DNA of 23,704 nucleotides from Brumimicrobium sp040882265. GTDB taxonomy: Bacteria > Bacteroidota > Bacteroidia > Flavobacteriales_D > Crocinitomicaceae. The notes beneath the pieces are model-generated. The model did no database searches. It was not told the DNA's origin and saw only the letters and a list, made by a program, of their open reading frames with translations. Position 1 is the stretch's first letter, and each line of letters opens with the position of its first letter. The translations under genes and the position numbers were made by a program. Location of the stretch: positions 1 to 23,704 of the forward strand of contig JBBEBO010000106.1 in the NCBI GenBank assembly GCA_040882265.1, read 5' to 3'. Shown here piece by piece: positions 7,572 to 14,060 of this stretch.

Positions 7572-7673
7572 AATGGATTGATTTTTTACTAAGATATGAT
7601 TTATTCAGGTTTTTTTATTTAAAGTTTCTCAAAAAATTGTAATTTTAATAGTGTAACCTATAAAATCTAAATT

Positions 7674-8033
7674 ATGACAACCAAGGAATTAGGTGATTTC
7701 GGTGAAGGATTAGCCCTTCAGTTTTTGCGTAAAAAAGGATTCAAAATAATCGATACAAATTTCAGGTTTGGTAGAAATGAAGTGGATATAATTTGTAAAG
7801 ACGGTGATGAAATGGTCTTTGTAGAAGTTAAAACTCGCCAAACAGCAGAAATTGGTCCACCGTGGAAAGCGGTGACAAGAACTAAGCAAAGGCAGATTAT
7901 TAAATGTGCTAATCATTATTTAATTACTCAAGATATAGATATTGAAAGTCGATTTGATATAATTTCAATTGTACATAATTCTTACGGAACTCGAATTGAA
8001 CATATTGACAGTGCTTTTTATCCTCGACTTTAG
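7674..8033 (+). CDS. yraN: YraN/UPF0102 family nuclease-like protein
   Basis: 119 residues, the usual length for UPF0102. The fold is that of Holliday-junction-resolvase/restriction-endonuclease-like proteins. Visible motifs are GDFGEGLA (E11), the acidic residue in NEVDII (D38) and FVEVKTR (E51, K53), the PD-(D/E)xK-type active-site arrangement. The biological role of this widespread family is not settled. It starts a run of plus-strand genes of RNA and DNA metabolism. Confidence 0.92.
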   Translation: MTTKELGDFGEGLALQFLRKKGFKIIDTNFRFGRNEVDIICKDGDEMVFVEVKTRQTAEIGPPWKAVTRTKQRQIIKCANHYLITQDIDIESRFDIISIVHNSYGTRIEHIDSAFYPRL

Positions 8034-8107
8034 TATGTTTAGACAATTAATAACATTCTTTAGTAAGCTCTGTTTAAAATGTTAATGATAAATCACTCTG
8101 CTTTATT

Positions 8108-8115
8108 TATCTTTG
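8108..8115 (+). promoter_or_regulatory. -7 box upstream of the pseudouridine synthase gene
   Basis: TATCTTTG matches TAnnTTTG. Transcription would start near 8121, so an initiation codon at TTG 8124 is unlikely and the ATG at 8136 is favoured. The -33 element is not obvious. Confidence 0.5.
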
Positions 8116-8135
8116 CAGCTTAATTGATTAAGAAA

Positions 8136-9023
8136 ATGAAAGTTAATAAAGGAAAGAGCGAGGGCGGAAGTGAAAAAGGAAAGAAGTTTGAAGGAAAAAG
8201 CACTCAGCGTTCTGGTAAAAATAAACCTAGAAATACAGGCGGTAAGACTAGAGGAGGGAATCCGAACTACAAAGGGTTTAAACAAAAAAAAGGTGAACCT
8301 TTACCAAAATTTGGTGATGAAATTCGTTTGAACAAGTTTTTATCAAATGCTGGAATTTGCTCAAGAAGAGAGGCTGACACGCTTATTTCTACAGGTGTGG
8401 TGTCAGTGAATGGAGAGATAGTAACAGAAATGGGTTACAAGGTGAAACCTACCGATACCGTTAAATATGATGGTATTTCCATCAATCCAGAGAAGAAACG
8501 ATATGTATTATTAAATAAACCTAAAGAGTTTGTGGTTTCAATGGATGATCCTTGGGGTCGAAAAACGGTGATGAGCTTGGTTATGAAAGCTTGTAAAGAA
8601 CGTGTTTACCCTGTTGGAAGGATGGATAGAGATACGACGGGTCTATTGTTGTTTACAAACGATAGTGATATGGAAAAAAAATTAACTCACCCTAAGTACA
8701 AAGCATCCAAAATTTATCATGTAACACTTGACAAAAATGTTGAGGCTGATGATTTAGCAAAATTAACTACTGGTCTGTATGTTGATGATGCGATGTTTAG
8801 TGCAAAAGATGCAAGTTTTATTAAAGGAAAAACAGCTAGAGAGGTTGGTGTAGAAATACAGTCAAATAAAAATAACATAGTGAAATTGATGTTTGGAAAA
8901 TTAGGTTATGAAGTTGTGAAGCTAGATTGTGTTCAAGTAGCAGGTTTAACAAAAAAAGACTTACCTCGAGGTGAATATCGACACCTTACTGAAAAAGAAG
9001 TAGCATTTTTAAAAATGAATTAA
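8136..9023 (+). CDS. RluB/RsuA-family rRNA pseudouridine synthase
   Basis: 295 residues from ATG 8136; the longer frame begins with TTG at 8124. The first 60 residues are a disordered Lys/Gly/Arg/Ser-rich tail. An S4 RNA-binding domain follows at about 62-110 (IRLNKFLSNAGICSRREAD), then the catalytic domain with GRMDRDTTGLLLFT at about 161-174, where D164 is the expected nucleophile. The family isomerises uridine to pseudouridine in ribosomal RNA; the combination fits RluB, which acts on 23S rRNA. RsuA or RluE/F specificity cannot be excluded from motifs alone. The basic tail may add rRNA affinity. The lipoprotein gene begins one base after its stop. Confidence 0.88.
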   Translation: MKVNKGKSEGGSEKGKKFEGKSTQRSGKNKPRNTGGKTRGGNPNYKGFKQKKGEPLPKFGDEIRLNKFLSNAGICSRREADTLISTGVVSVNGEIVTEMGYKVKPTDTVKYDGISINPEKKRYVLLNKPKEFVVSMDDPWGRKTVMSLVMKACKERVYPVGRMDRDTTGLLLFTNDSDMEKKLTHPKYKASKIYHVTLDKNVEADDLAKLTTGLYVDDAMFSAKDASFIKGKTAREVGVEIQSNKNNIVKLMFGKLGYEVVKLDCVQVAGLTKKDLPRGEYRHLTEKEVAFLKMN

Positions 9024-9024
9024 G

Positions 9025-9747
9025 ATGAAAAAAATATCTATTGTTTTATTTCTTAGTTTCTCTATCCTTTTTGTAGGTTGTCAAGTTGATTCGGGAAAGA
9101 AATCAAATTCTAGTTCAGATCTGAGCGGTTATTTTTTTCCAACGGATAGTCTGAAACCATATATCTATGTTTTTCAAGAAGAATCTAACCCAATGGATGA
9201 AAAAATGTTTAGAATTTATAGATTGGAAAACAATAATGATACAAGCCTAGTGATAGAAAGGTTTAATGCTAATTTTAGAATAACAGAAGGCTTTACCCAT
9301 GATTTAAACGATAGTTTAAATATTACAGACTATATGATTGTAGACAAGGATGGCATCAAAAGAAAAGCAAATGTTTTAGCAAATCAATCATTCCCTCTTA
9401 GCGAAGATCACGTTGCATATTTTGCAGCTGATTTTCCTTCCCATATTGATTCAATTCCTATGATTTATGAATCTAAGAGACATATCATCAAACAGGATTT
9501 TAAAGTAAAATTGTTTGGAAAGAATGTCGAGGCTATAAAAGTTGCTGATAGTATTAAAATTCATATCGTAAATCCTAAAACGAAAGGGAGTAAAACTGAA
9601 AGAGCCGTAACAACTAGAGTTTACGCTAAAGGTTATGGTCTTGTAGAATGGGGTAGTGAAAAACTAAATATAAGTTATAAACTAACTCGCATATTGACAG
9701 ATGAATGGTGGTCGGAGTTTGCTCAAGGACCACAAGTTAAGTTCTGA
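9025..9747 (+). CDS. hypothetical lipoprotein
   Basis: 240 residues. MKKISIVLFLSFSILFVGC is a clear lipoprotein signal with Cys19, followed by a Ser/Lys-rich linker and an extended beta-rich domain (for example RIYRLENNNDTSLVIERF and GYGLVEWGSEKLNISYKL). No catalytic motif or known family is apparent. It lies directly behind the pseudouridine synthase gene (1-base gap) and is probably co-transcribed with it, although a functional link is not implied. Confidence 0.75.
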   Translation: MKKISIVLFLSFSILFVGCQVDSGKKSNSSSDLSGYFFPTDSLKPYIYVFQEESNPMDEKMFRIYRLENNNDTSLVIERFNANFRITEGFTHDLNDSLNITDYMIVDKDGIKRKANVLANQSFPLSEDHVAYFAADFPSHIDSIPMIYESKRHIIKQDFKVKLFGKNVEAIKVADSIKIHIVNPKTKGSKTERAVTTRVYAKGYGLVEWGSEKLNISYKLTRILTDEWWSEFAQGPQVKF

Positions 9748-9796
9748 TTTGATCTAGGCATAAAATTTGTAAGAAGAAACTGAATAACATTTGATC

Positions 9797-10177
9797 ATGA
9801 GCTATTTAATTACTTATATTTTATCTATTGTACTTACAGTATCTTCTATATTATCTATTCCGTTTAGTGAGTTGGAAACAGCCTTTTCAAAAGGCGATGC
9901 GGAAAAAGTGATGTCATACGGAAAGTCTAAAGTTTTAATTTCTATAAACAACAAAGAAGGTGTTTATAGTCAGTCGCAAGGCACACAAGTGCTTAAAAGT
10001 TTTTTTAAAGACTATCCTCCAAAATCATTTAATTTTGATTTTAAAGGAAAGGAAGATGGCTCAAACTCATTTGCTATAGGAAATTATAAGTCTAGTGTCG
10101 GTTTTCGAGTAAGCGTTAAGTTTAAAAAAGATGGTAAGGATTATCTGGTAGAATCTATAACGATAGGTAAGAATTGA
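9797..10177 (+). CDS. DUF4783-like exported protein
   Basis: 126 residues from ATG 9797; a TTG two codons earlier is less likely. An N-terminal hydrophobic segment (residues 1-22) is either a signal peptide or an anchor. The mature part reads as a small alpha+beta domain of the NTF2-like or DUF4783 kind (LETAFSKGDAEKVMSYGKSK, SFFKDYPPKSFNFDFKG). I recall DUF4783 proteins lying next to rlmH in Bacteroidota, and here rlmH starts 4 bases after the stop. The function is unknown. Confidence 0.75.
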   Translation: MSYLITYILSIVLTVSSILSIPFSELETAFSKGDAEKVMSYGKSKVLISINNKEGVYSQSQGTQVLKSFFKDYPPKSFNFDFKGKEDGSNSFAIGNYKSSVGFRVSVKFKKDGKDYLVESITIGKN

Positions 10178-10181
10178 TTTT

Positions 10182-10655
10182 ATGGTGATTAAGCTAATCT
10201 ATGTGGGTAAGACTGGAAAAACTTTTTTGATTGAAGGAGAGAAAGAATATACCAAAAGATTAAAGCGATATATCAAGTTTGACGTCATCGAAATACCTGA
10301 TGTTAAAAACGCAAAAAAGCTCACAATTCAAGAAGTTAAATCGAAAGAAAAAGAAGCGATTTTACCTAAAATTAAAGAAAGTGAACGAGTGTTTTTACTT
10401 GATGAAAAAGGCAAGGAGTTTACTTCAGTTGGTTTTTCTAAATTTTTACAAAAACAATTTAATTCAGGAGGTCAAGGTATTACGTTTGTAATTGGTGGTC
10501 CTTATGGATTTTCTGAAGAGCTATATCAGCGAGCAAATGGAAAAGTGTCCTTAAGTCAATTAACATTTTCTCACCAGATGGTACGCATGTTTTTCATTGA
10601 GCAACTGTACAGATCTATGACAATTTTAAAAGGTGAACCTTATCATCATATTTGA
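10182..10655 (+). CDS. rlmH: 23S rRNA (pseudouridine-1915-N3)-methyltransferase RlmH
   Basis: 157 residues, the standard RlmH length. This SPOUT-class enzyme uses S-adenosylmethionine to methylate pseudouridine 1915 in helix 69 of 23S rRNA on assembled ribosomes. The hallmark sequences are present: VIGGPYGFSEE (about 103-113), LSQLTFSHQMVR (124-135) and the C-terminal GEPYHH, which together form the knotted cofactor site. Start ATG at 10182. It follows the DUF4783-like gene with only a few bases between, so a shared transcript is likely. Confidence 0.95.
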   Translation: MVIKLIYVGKTGKTFLIEGEKEYTKRLKRYIKFDVIEIPDVKNAKKLTIQEVKSKEKEAILPKIKESERVFLLDEKGKEFTSVGFSKFLQKQFNSGGQGITFVIGGPYGFSEELYQRANGKVSLSQLTFSHQMVRMFFIEQLYRSMTILKGEPYHHI

Positions 10656-10712
10656 TTTAGTTCTACTAACAAATAAAAATCTAAAGGATTGATTCAGTTT
10701 GTGGTGATAAAA

Positions 10713-11102
10713 TCAATATCTATAATAAGGGATACTGTCGATCATAATTTGCCATTCACCATTACTATTTACGTGTGGTTCTTCGTCTATTCTATATATC
10801 TGTTGAACGGAATTCCCGACTTGTAGGCCCTTACTTGCTTTGTTGTATTTAGCTTTTCCAGATTGAAAATAGAGACAATCGGTAAATTCACTGTCTTTCT
10901 TACATGCTAAACCAAAACCGCTATCTTTTCCATCAATTTTAAGGTAGTTTCTTATCGTATCACCTGCTGAAGCAGAGTAATATTTATCACTCTTCCAAGA
11001 TCCCTTAAAATCTTCATTGTATTTTTCTATATCTTGAACACTACAAGAGAAAAGAAGCAAAATGAAAAAGACGTACCAACTGTTTTTTAATGCGAAATTC
11101 AT
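10713..11102 (-). CDS. small hypothetical lipoprotein
   Basis: 129 residues from ATG 11102; the frame can be extended to a GTG at 11120, but the ATG gives a normal lipoprotein signal (MNFALKNSWYVFFILLLFSC). The mature part contains Trp-, Tyr- and Lys-rich beta strands (FKGSWKSDKYYSASAGD, GEWQIMIDSIPYYRY), with two further Cys residues around CKKDSEFTDC that could form a disulfide. This looks like a small lipocalin-type or similar beta domain, but I recognise no family. It is convergent with rlmH, 57 bases apart. Confidence 0.65.
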   Translation of the reverse strand: MNFALKNSWYVFFILLLFSCSVQDIEKYNEDFKGSWKSDKYYSASAGDTIRNYLKIDGKDSGFGLACKKDSEFTDCLYFQSGKAKYNKASKGLQVGNSVQQIYRIDEEPHVNSNGEWQIMIDSIPYYRY

Positions 11103-11187
11103 TTGATTTTTATTTACCACATATTCAATAAACTACTTACAATTTAGAACTCTATCAAAGTTACAAAAAAAATAAATCAAAAAAAAA

Positions 11188-11211
11188 GCTATCCCGAATT
11201 CTCGGGATAGC
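11188..11211 (-). terminator. intrinsic terminator of the rplU-rpmA unit
   Basis: Perfect 10-bp stem GCTATCCCGA / TCGGGATAGC with a 4-base loop. Read on the minus strand, it is followed by a run of T (11187 downward). It lies about 30 bases beyond the rpmA stop. On the plus strand it is followed only by CTTTTG, so minus-strand termination is the main expectation. Confidence 0.9.
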
Positions 11212-11241
11212 CTTTTGTTAAATATCAAAAAAACGTTGAAA

Positions 11242-11514
11242 TTAAGCCTCAGTCTTTTCCTCAAAAGGAACAACTGAAACAAACGAACGATTGTTTTTCT
11301 TTTTTCTAAATTCTACTACACCGTCATTAAGTGCATATAAAGTATGGTCTTTCCCAATTCCAACATTTAGGCCTGGGTGGTGTTGTGTTCCTCTTTGACG
11401 AACGATGATGTTTCCTGCTATTGCAGCTTGTCCACCAAAAATTTTAACACCGAGGCGTTTACTTTCTGACTCACGACCGTTTTTCGAACTACCGACTCCT
11501 TTTTTATGTGCCAT
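11242..11514 (-). CDS. rpmA: 50S ribosomal protein L27
   Basis: 90 residues. The N-terminus MAHKKGVGSSKNGRESESKR and the following RLGVKIFGGQ, GNIIVRQRGTQ and VGIGKDHTLYAL are diagnostic of L27, whose N-terminal tail reaches into the peptidyl-transferase centre. There is no Firmicutes-type cleavable N-terminal extension. It follows rplU by 42 bases, the common rplU-rpmA order, and is closed by a strong terminator. Confidence 0.98.
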   Translation of the reverse strand: MAHKKGVGSSKNGRESESKRLGVKIFGGQAAIAGNIIVRQRGTQHHPGLNVGIGKDHTLYALNDGVVEFRKKKNNRSFVSVVPFEEKTEA

Positions 11515-11556
11515 CTTATTTAATTTTTTTAATACTGTCCAAGAACAATATTATGA

Positions 11557-11868
11557 TTAACCTTTAATTCCTGTAATAGATAACTCAGTATAAAACTGAC
11601 GATGTCCATTCTTTTTAGCATAACCTTTTCTTCTTTTTTTCTTGAAGATGATTACTTTATCTCCTTTCAGGTGACGTTCTACCTTAGCAGAAACTTTTGC
11701 ACCTTCTATAGCTGGGGCGCCAACGTTAACTTTACCTTTGTCATCCGTTAAAAGAACGCGGTCGAAGTCAACTTTATCTCCTTCTTTAGCGTCTAAACGG
11801 TGAACAAAAACACGTTGATCTTTTTCAACTTTGAATTGTTGCCCTGCTATCTCTACAATTGCGTACAT
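11557..11868 (-). CDS. rplU: 50S ribosomal protein L21
   Basis: 103 residues starting MYAIVEIAGQQFKVEKDQ, with the L21 signature near the C-terminus (KKRRKGYAKKNGHRQ). It binds 23S rRNA early in 50S assembly. It is the first gene of the rplU-rpmA pair and has its own -7 box about 38 bases upstream, so it need not depend on the transporter gene before it. Confidence 0.98.
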   Translation of the reverse strand: MYAIVEIAGQQFKVEKDQRVFVHRLDAKEGDKVDFDRVLLTDDKGKVNVGAPAIEGAKVSAKVERHLKGDKVIIFKKKRRKGYAKKNGHRQFYTELSITGIKG

Positions 11869-11905
11869 AGCTTATTTTATTTAATTAATTTCAAAAATCG
11901 GACTG

Positions 11906-11913
11906 CAAATGTA
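11906..11913 (-). promoter_or_regulatory. -7 box of rplU-rpmA
   Basis: Minus-strand reading TACATTTG matches TAnnTTTG. It sits just after the stop codon of the upstream transporter gene and gives a predicted leader of about 30 bases before rplU. The -33 element would fall within the 3' end of the transporter gene and is not distinct. Confidence 0.55.
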
Positions 11914-11918
11914 ATAAA

Positions 11919-12866
11919 TTATTTCTTAGAAAGTAAATCTAAGGCTTTATTTTCTCGTTTTTTTCTAAGCTTAACTAAGGCATTTGCCATAAAAACTCCA
12001 ATTAAAATAATAAACATAGAAATAATTTGCATCCAACTAATCGTTTCACCATCGATTAAGCCAATAAGAACCGCTACAATAGGAATGAAATAAGTAACAC
12101 TACTTGCAAAAAGTGCAGTGCTATTATTTATTAAGTGGTTAAAAATTAATACAGCAAGTGCTGTTCCAATTACAGCTAAAATCAAGATGTAGATTAAAGC
12201 GCTTGATGCGTGTTGATTATTTTCGATTGTTTGAGGAGTGTCAAAGTAGAAAAACAATATAATTGCTGGAATAAATGAAAATGAAAATGCAACTGAAGTC
12301 ATTTTAATTGGTTTGATATGCGATAGATTGAAGCGAATCGTATTCACAGCTGTTGCATAAAAGATCGTAGCGAGCACAACAGCCAAAACATGATGCCATG
12401 TACCTGAAGTATCTACTGTGTTAACGCCATTTACCAAACCAACGATACCTAGTGTGCCGATTAAAACTCCTAAAATTTGAAGTTTTATCAGCGGTTGTTT
12501 AAAAAATATGGCACCAATCAACAATGTGAATATTGGTGTGCAACTATTGAGCATACCCGCATATCCTGATGATATTCCCGTTTCGGCATACGTAAATAAA
12601 AAAGCGGGAAGAAAGTTACCTAAAAAAGCAACAGCAATCAAGCTAATCAATATCTTTCCACTTTTTATGATGCGAAAATGTCTTATTCCAATTGGAAGTA
12701 ATACTGTTGCAGCAAACAACATGCGCATTGAAGCTACTTGATTGTTGGAAAATATTTGATCTCCAGAAATTTTATCAACCATCCCCCTTTTCATAAGCAT
12801 GAAAGAGCTTCCCCATATTATTGCAAGAAACAATAAAATCCCCCAATTCTTCAGTTCTCTAGACAT
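11919..12866 (-). CDS. EamA/DMT-family transporter
   Basis: 315 residues with about ten hydrophobic helices arranged as two EamA repeats. The first includes WGILLFLAIIWGSSFMLMKR, and the junction between the repeats is near residue 150. The early WGSSF motif and the GTLGIVGLV helix are typical of drug/metabolite transporters of the inner membrane, which move metabolites, often amino acids, by exchange or proton coupling. The substrate cannot be deduced. The C-terminus ends in a basic tail (KLRKKRENKALDLLSKK) expected to face the cytoplasm. Confidence 0.9.
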   Translation of the reverse strand: MSRELKNWGILLFLAIIWGSSFMLMKRGMVDKISGDQIFSNNQVASMRMLFAATVLLPIGIRHFRIIKSGKILISLIAVAFLGNFLPAFLFTYAETGISSGYAGMLNSCTPIFTLLIGAIFFKQPLIKLQILGVLIGTLGIVGLVNGVNTVDTSGTWHHVLAVVLATIFYATAVNTIRFNLSHIKPIKMTSVAFSFSFIPAIILFFYFDTPQTIENNQHASSALIYILILAVIGTALAVLIFNHLINNSTALFASSVTYFIPIVAVLIGLIDGETISWMQIISMFIILIGVFMANALVKLRKKRENKALDLLSKK

Positions 12867-12870
12867 TTTG

Positions 12871-12878
12871 CAAATTTA
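12871..12878 (-). promoter_or_regulatory. -7 box of the EamA transporter gene
   Basis: Minus-strand reading TAAATTTG matches TAnnTTTG. It is only 4 bases from the ATG at 12866, so transcription would begin at or almost at the start codon. No clear -33 box is seen. Confidence 0.45.
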
Positions 12879-12935
12879 CGCTTTGAATTAAAGTTGAAGT
12901 GGTAATAATTGTTTTTTTAATAAAAAGTTTTTTTG

Positions 12936-12943
12936 TAAATTTG
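12936..12943 (+). promoter_or_regulatory. -7 box of the HMA-domain lipoprotein gene
   Basis: TAAATTTG matches TAnnTTTG, 17 bases before the ATG at 12961. A TTG at 12909-12911 is 24 bases upstream, slightly longer than the usual spacing. Confidence 0.5.
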
Positions 12944-12960
12944 AGTCAAAATTTTCTAAA

Positions 12961-13425
12961 ATGAAAAAGTTAGCTTTATTTTCACTTTTCTTTATTCTTC
13001 TTCTACAAGGTTGTTCAGAAGATAAGAATGAAGAGAATACGCCAACTGCTGTAGCTACATTTGAAATCGAGGGGATGGTTTGTGAAATGGGTTGCGGGGC
13101 TTCAATTAGAAAAGGGCTCTTTGAGACAGGAGCTATTTCAAATGTTGATGTTGATTACAACGAAGAAAATACTTCAAATTCAATTAAGGTTTATTACGAT
13201 AATGATCTAACAACTCCTGAAAAGATGGAAACAATTATCGAATCTTTAAATGAGAAGCAATTCAAAGCTAAATTCGTTAAATCTCAAAACTTATCAAATA
13301 AAGAGAAAGAAAAATTCAAAAAGAAAAGCTCAAATGATAGATCTGCTTCTAAAGGTGTTAATGCCTCTACTCGATCGTTTTCTTTTCCAAACCTTACAGA
13401 GTTAATAAACAGTTTAATTCACTAA
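12961..13425 (+). CDS. lipoprotein with heavy-metal-associated (HMA) domain
   Basis: 154 residues. The lipoprotein signal ends at LLLQGC (Cys18). The acidic start of the mature protein (CSEDKNEE) resembles the S-(D/E) type lipoprotein export signal described for surface lipoproteins of flavobacteria, so surface display is possible. An HMA fold follows (about 33-108) with metal-binding Cys41 and Cys45 in GMVCEMGC. The spacing is one residue longer than the classic CxxC. The C-terminal 45 residues are Lys/Ser-rich and look disordered. It probably binds copper or a similar soft metal outside the cytoplasm; no P-type ATPase is adjacent. Confidence 0.85.
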   Translation: MKKLALFSLFFILLLQGCSEDKNEENTPTAVATFEIEGMVCEMGCGASIRKGLFETGAISNVDVDYNEENTSNSIKVYYDNDLTTPEKMETIIESLNEKQFKAKFVKSQNLSNKEKEKFKKKSSNDRSASKGVNASTRSFSFPNLTELINSLIH

Positions 13426-13447
13426 GCTAAGTAAAACTATTATATTT

Positions 13448-13455
13448 TATTTTTG
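13448..13455 (+). promoter_or_regulatory. -7 box ahead of the aldehyde dehydrogenase pseudogene
   Basis: TATTTTTG matches TAnnTTTG, 33 bases before the ATG at 13489. This part of the genome is T-rich, so a chance match is possible. If real, it is the surviving promoter of a dead gene. Confidence 0.35.
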
Positions 13456-13488
13456 CGTTTTTTTTATTTGAATGCCTAACTTGTCGCT

Positions 13489-14054
13489 ATGCAAGTAGTG
13501 AACCCATATAATCAAAAAGTTTTAGGGAAAATAGCATTGTTTAACGAGGCGCAAGTTTTAAAATGCATGAGTAAAGCTAATGCAAGTAAACTTGAAATGC
13601 GGAATCTGTCTTCAAACGATAAACCGTCAATTCTAAACAGGAATAATAGAAGGCCTAAGAGAGAAAGCTGAAAGTTTTGATTGGTGGCAAAAGAAAAAAT
13701 TCGTTGTTTTTACCTACGTTTTTAACAAATGTTTCAAAAGGTCAAAAAGTAAGAGATGAAGAAGTCTTTAGTCCTGTAGTTGTAATTGAAGAATTTAACC
13801 TGCATTATCAGAAGTAACTGACCAAGTGAATGATAGTCGTTGGGGATTGCAAACTTCAATTTTTATAGACAGTATTGAAAAACGAAAAAAAACCTTCGAA
13901 TTACTTGATTTAGGAGGATTGATTCATAATAAAATCAACACTATTTCGTATGGATGATATGCCCTACGGTGGAGCCAAAGACTCAGGTTTTGGACATGAG
14001 GGCGTTAGGTATGTGATGAAAGATTATTTGGAACCAAAGCTTTTAGTTAGATAG
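13489..14054 (+). pseudogene. decayed aldehyde dehydrogenase
   Basis: Remnant of an NAD(P)-dependent aldehyde dehydrogenase with its two ends left. The N-terminal piece starts MQVVNPYNQKVLGKIALFNE and continues after a frameshift near 13635 as GIIEGLREKAES. At about 13671-13680 the reading jumps to KVLIGGKRKNSLFLPTF, then VFSPVVVIEEFN. Another frameshift near 13800 leads to VNDSRWGLQTSIFIDSIEK, and a last one near 13945 to MPYGGAKDSGFGHEGVRY. It ends LLVR-stop at 14054. The middle of the enzyme, by my estimate 250-290 residues including the catalytic Cys and Glu, is absent. Large internal deletion plus three frameshifts means it cannot be functional. Confidence 0.92.
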
Positions 14055-14060
14055 TTTCTA

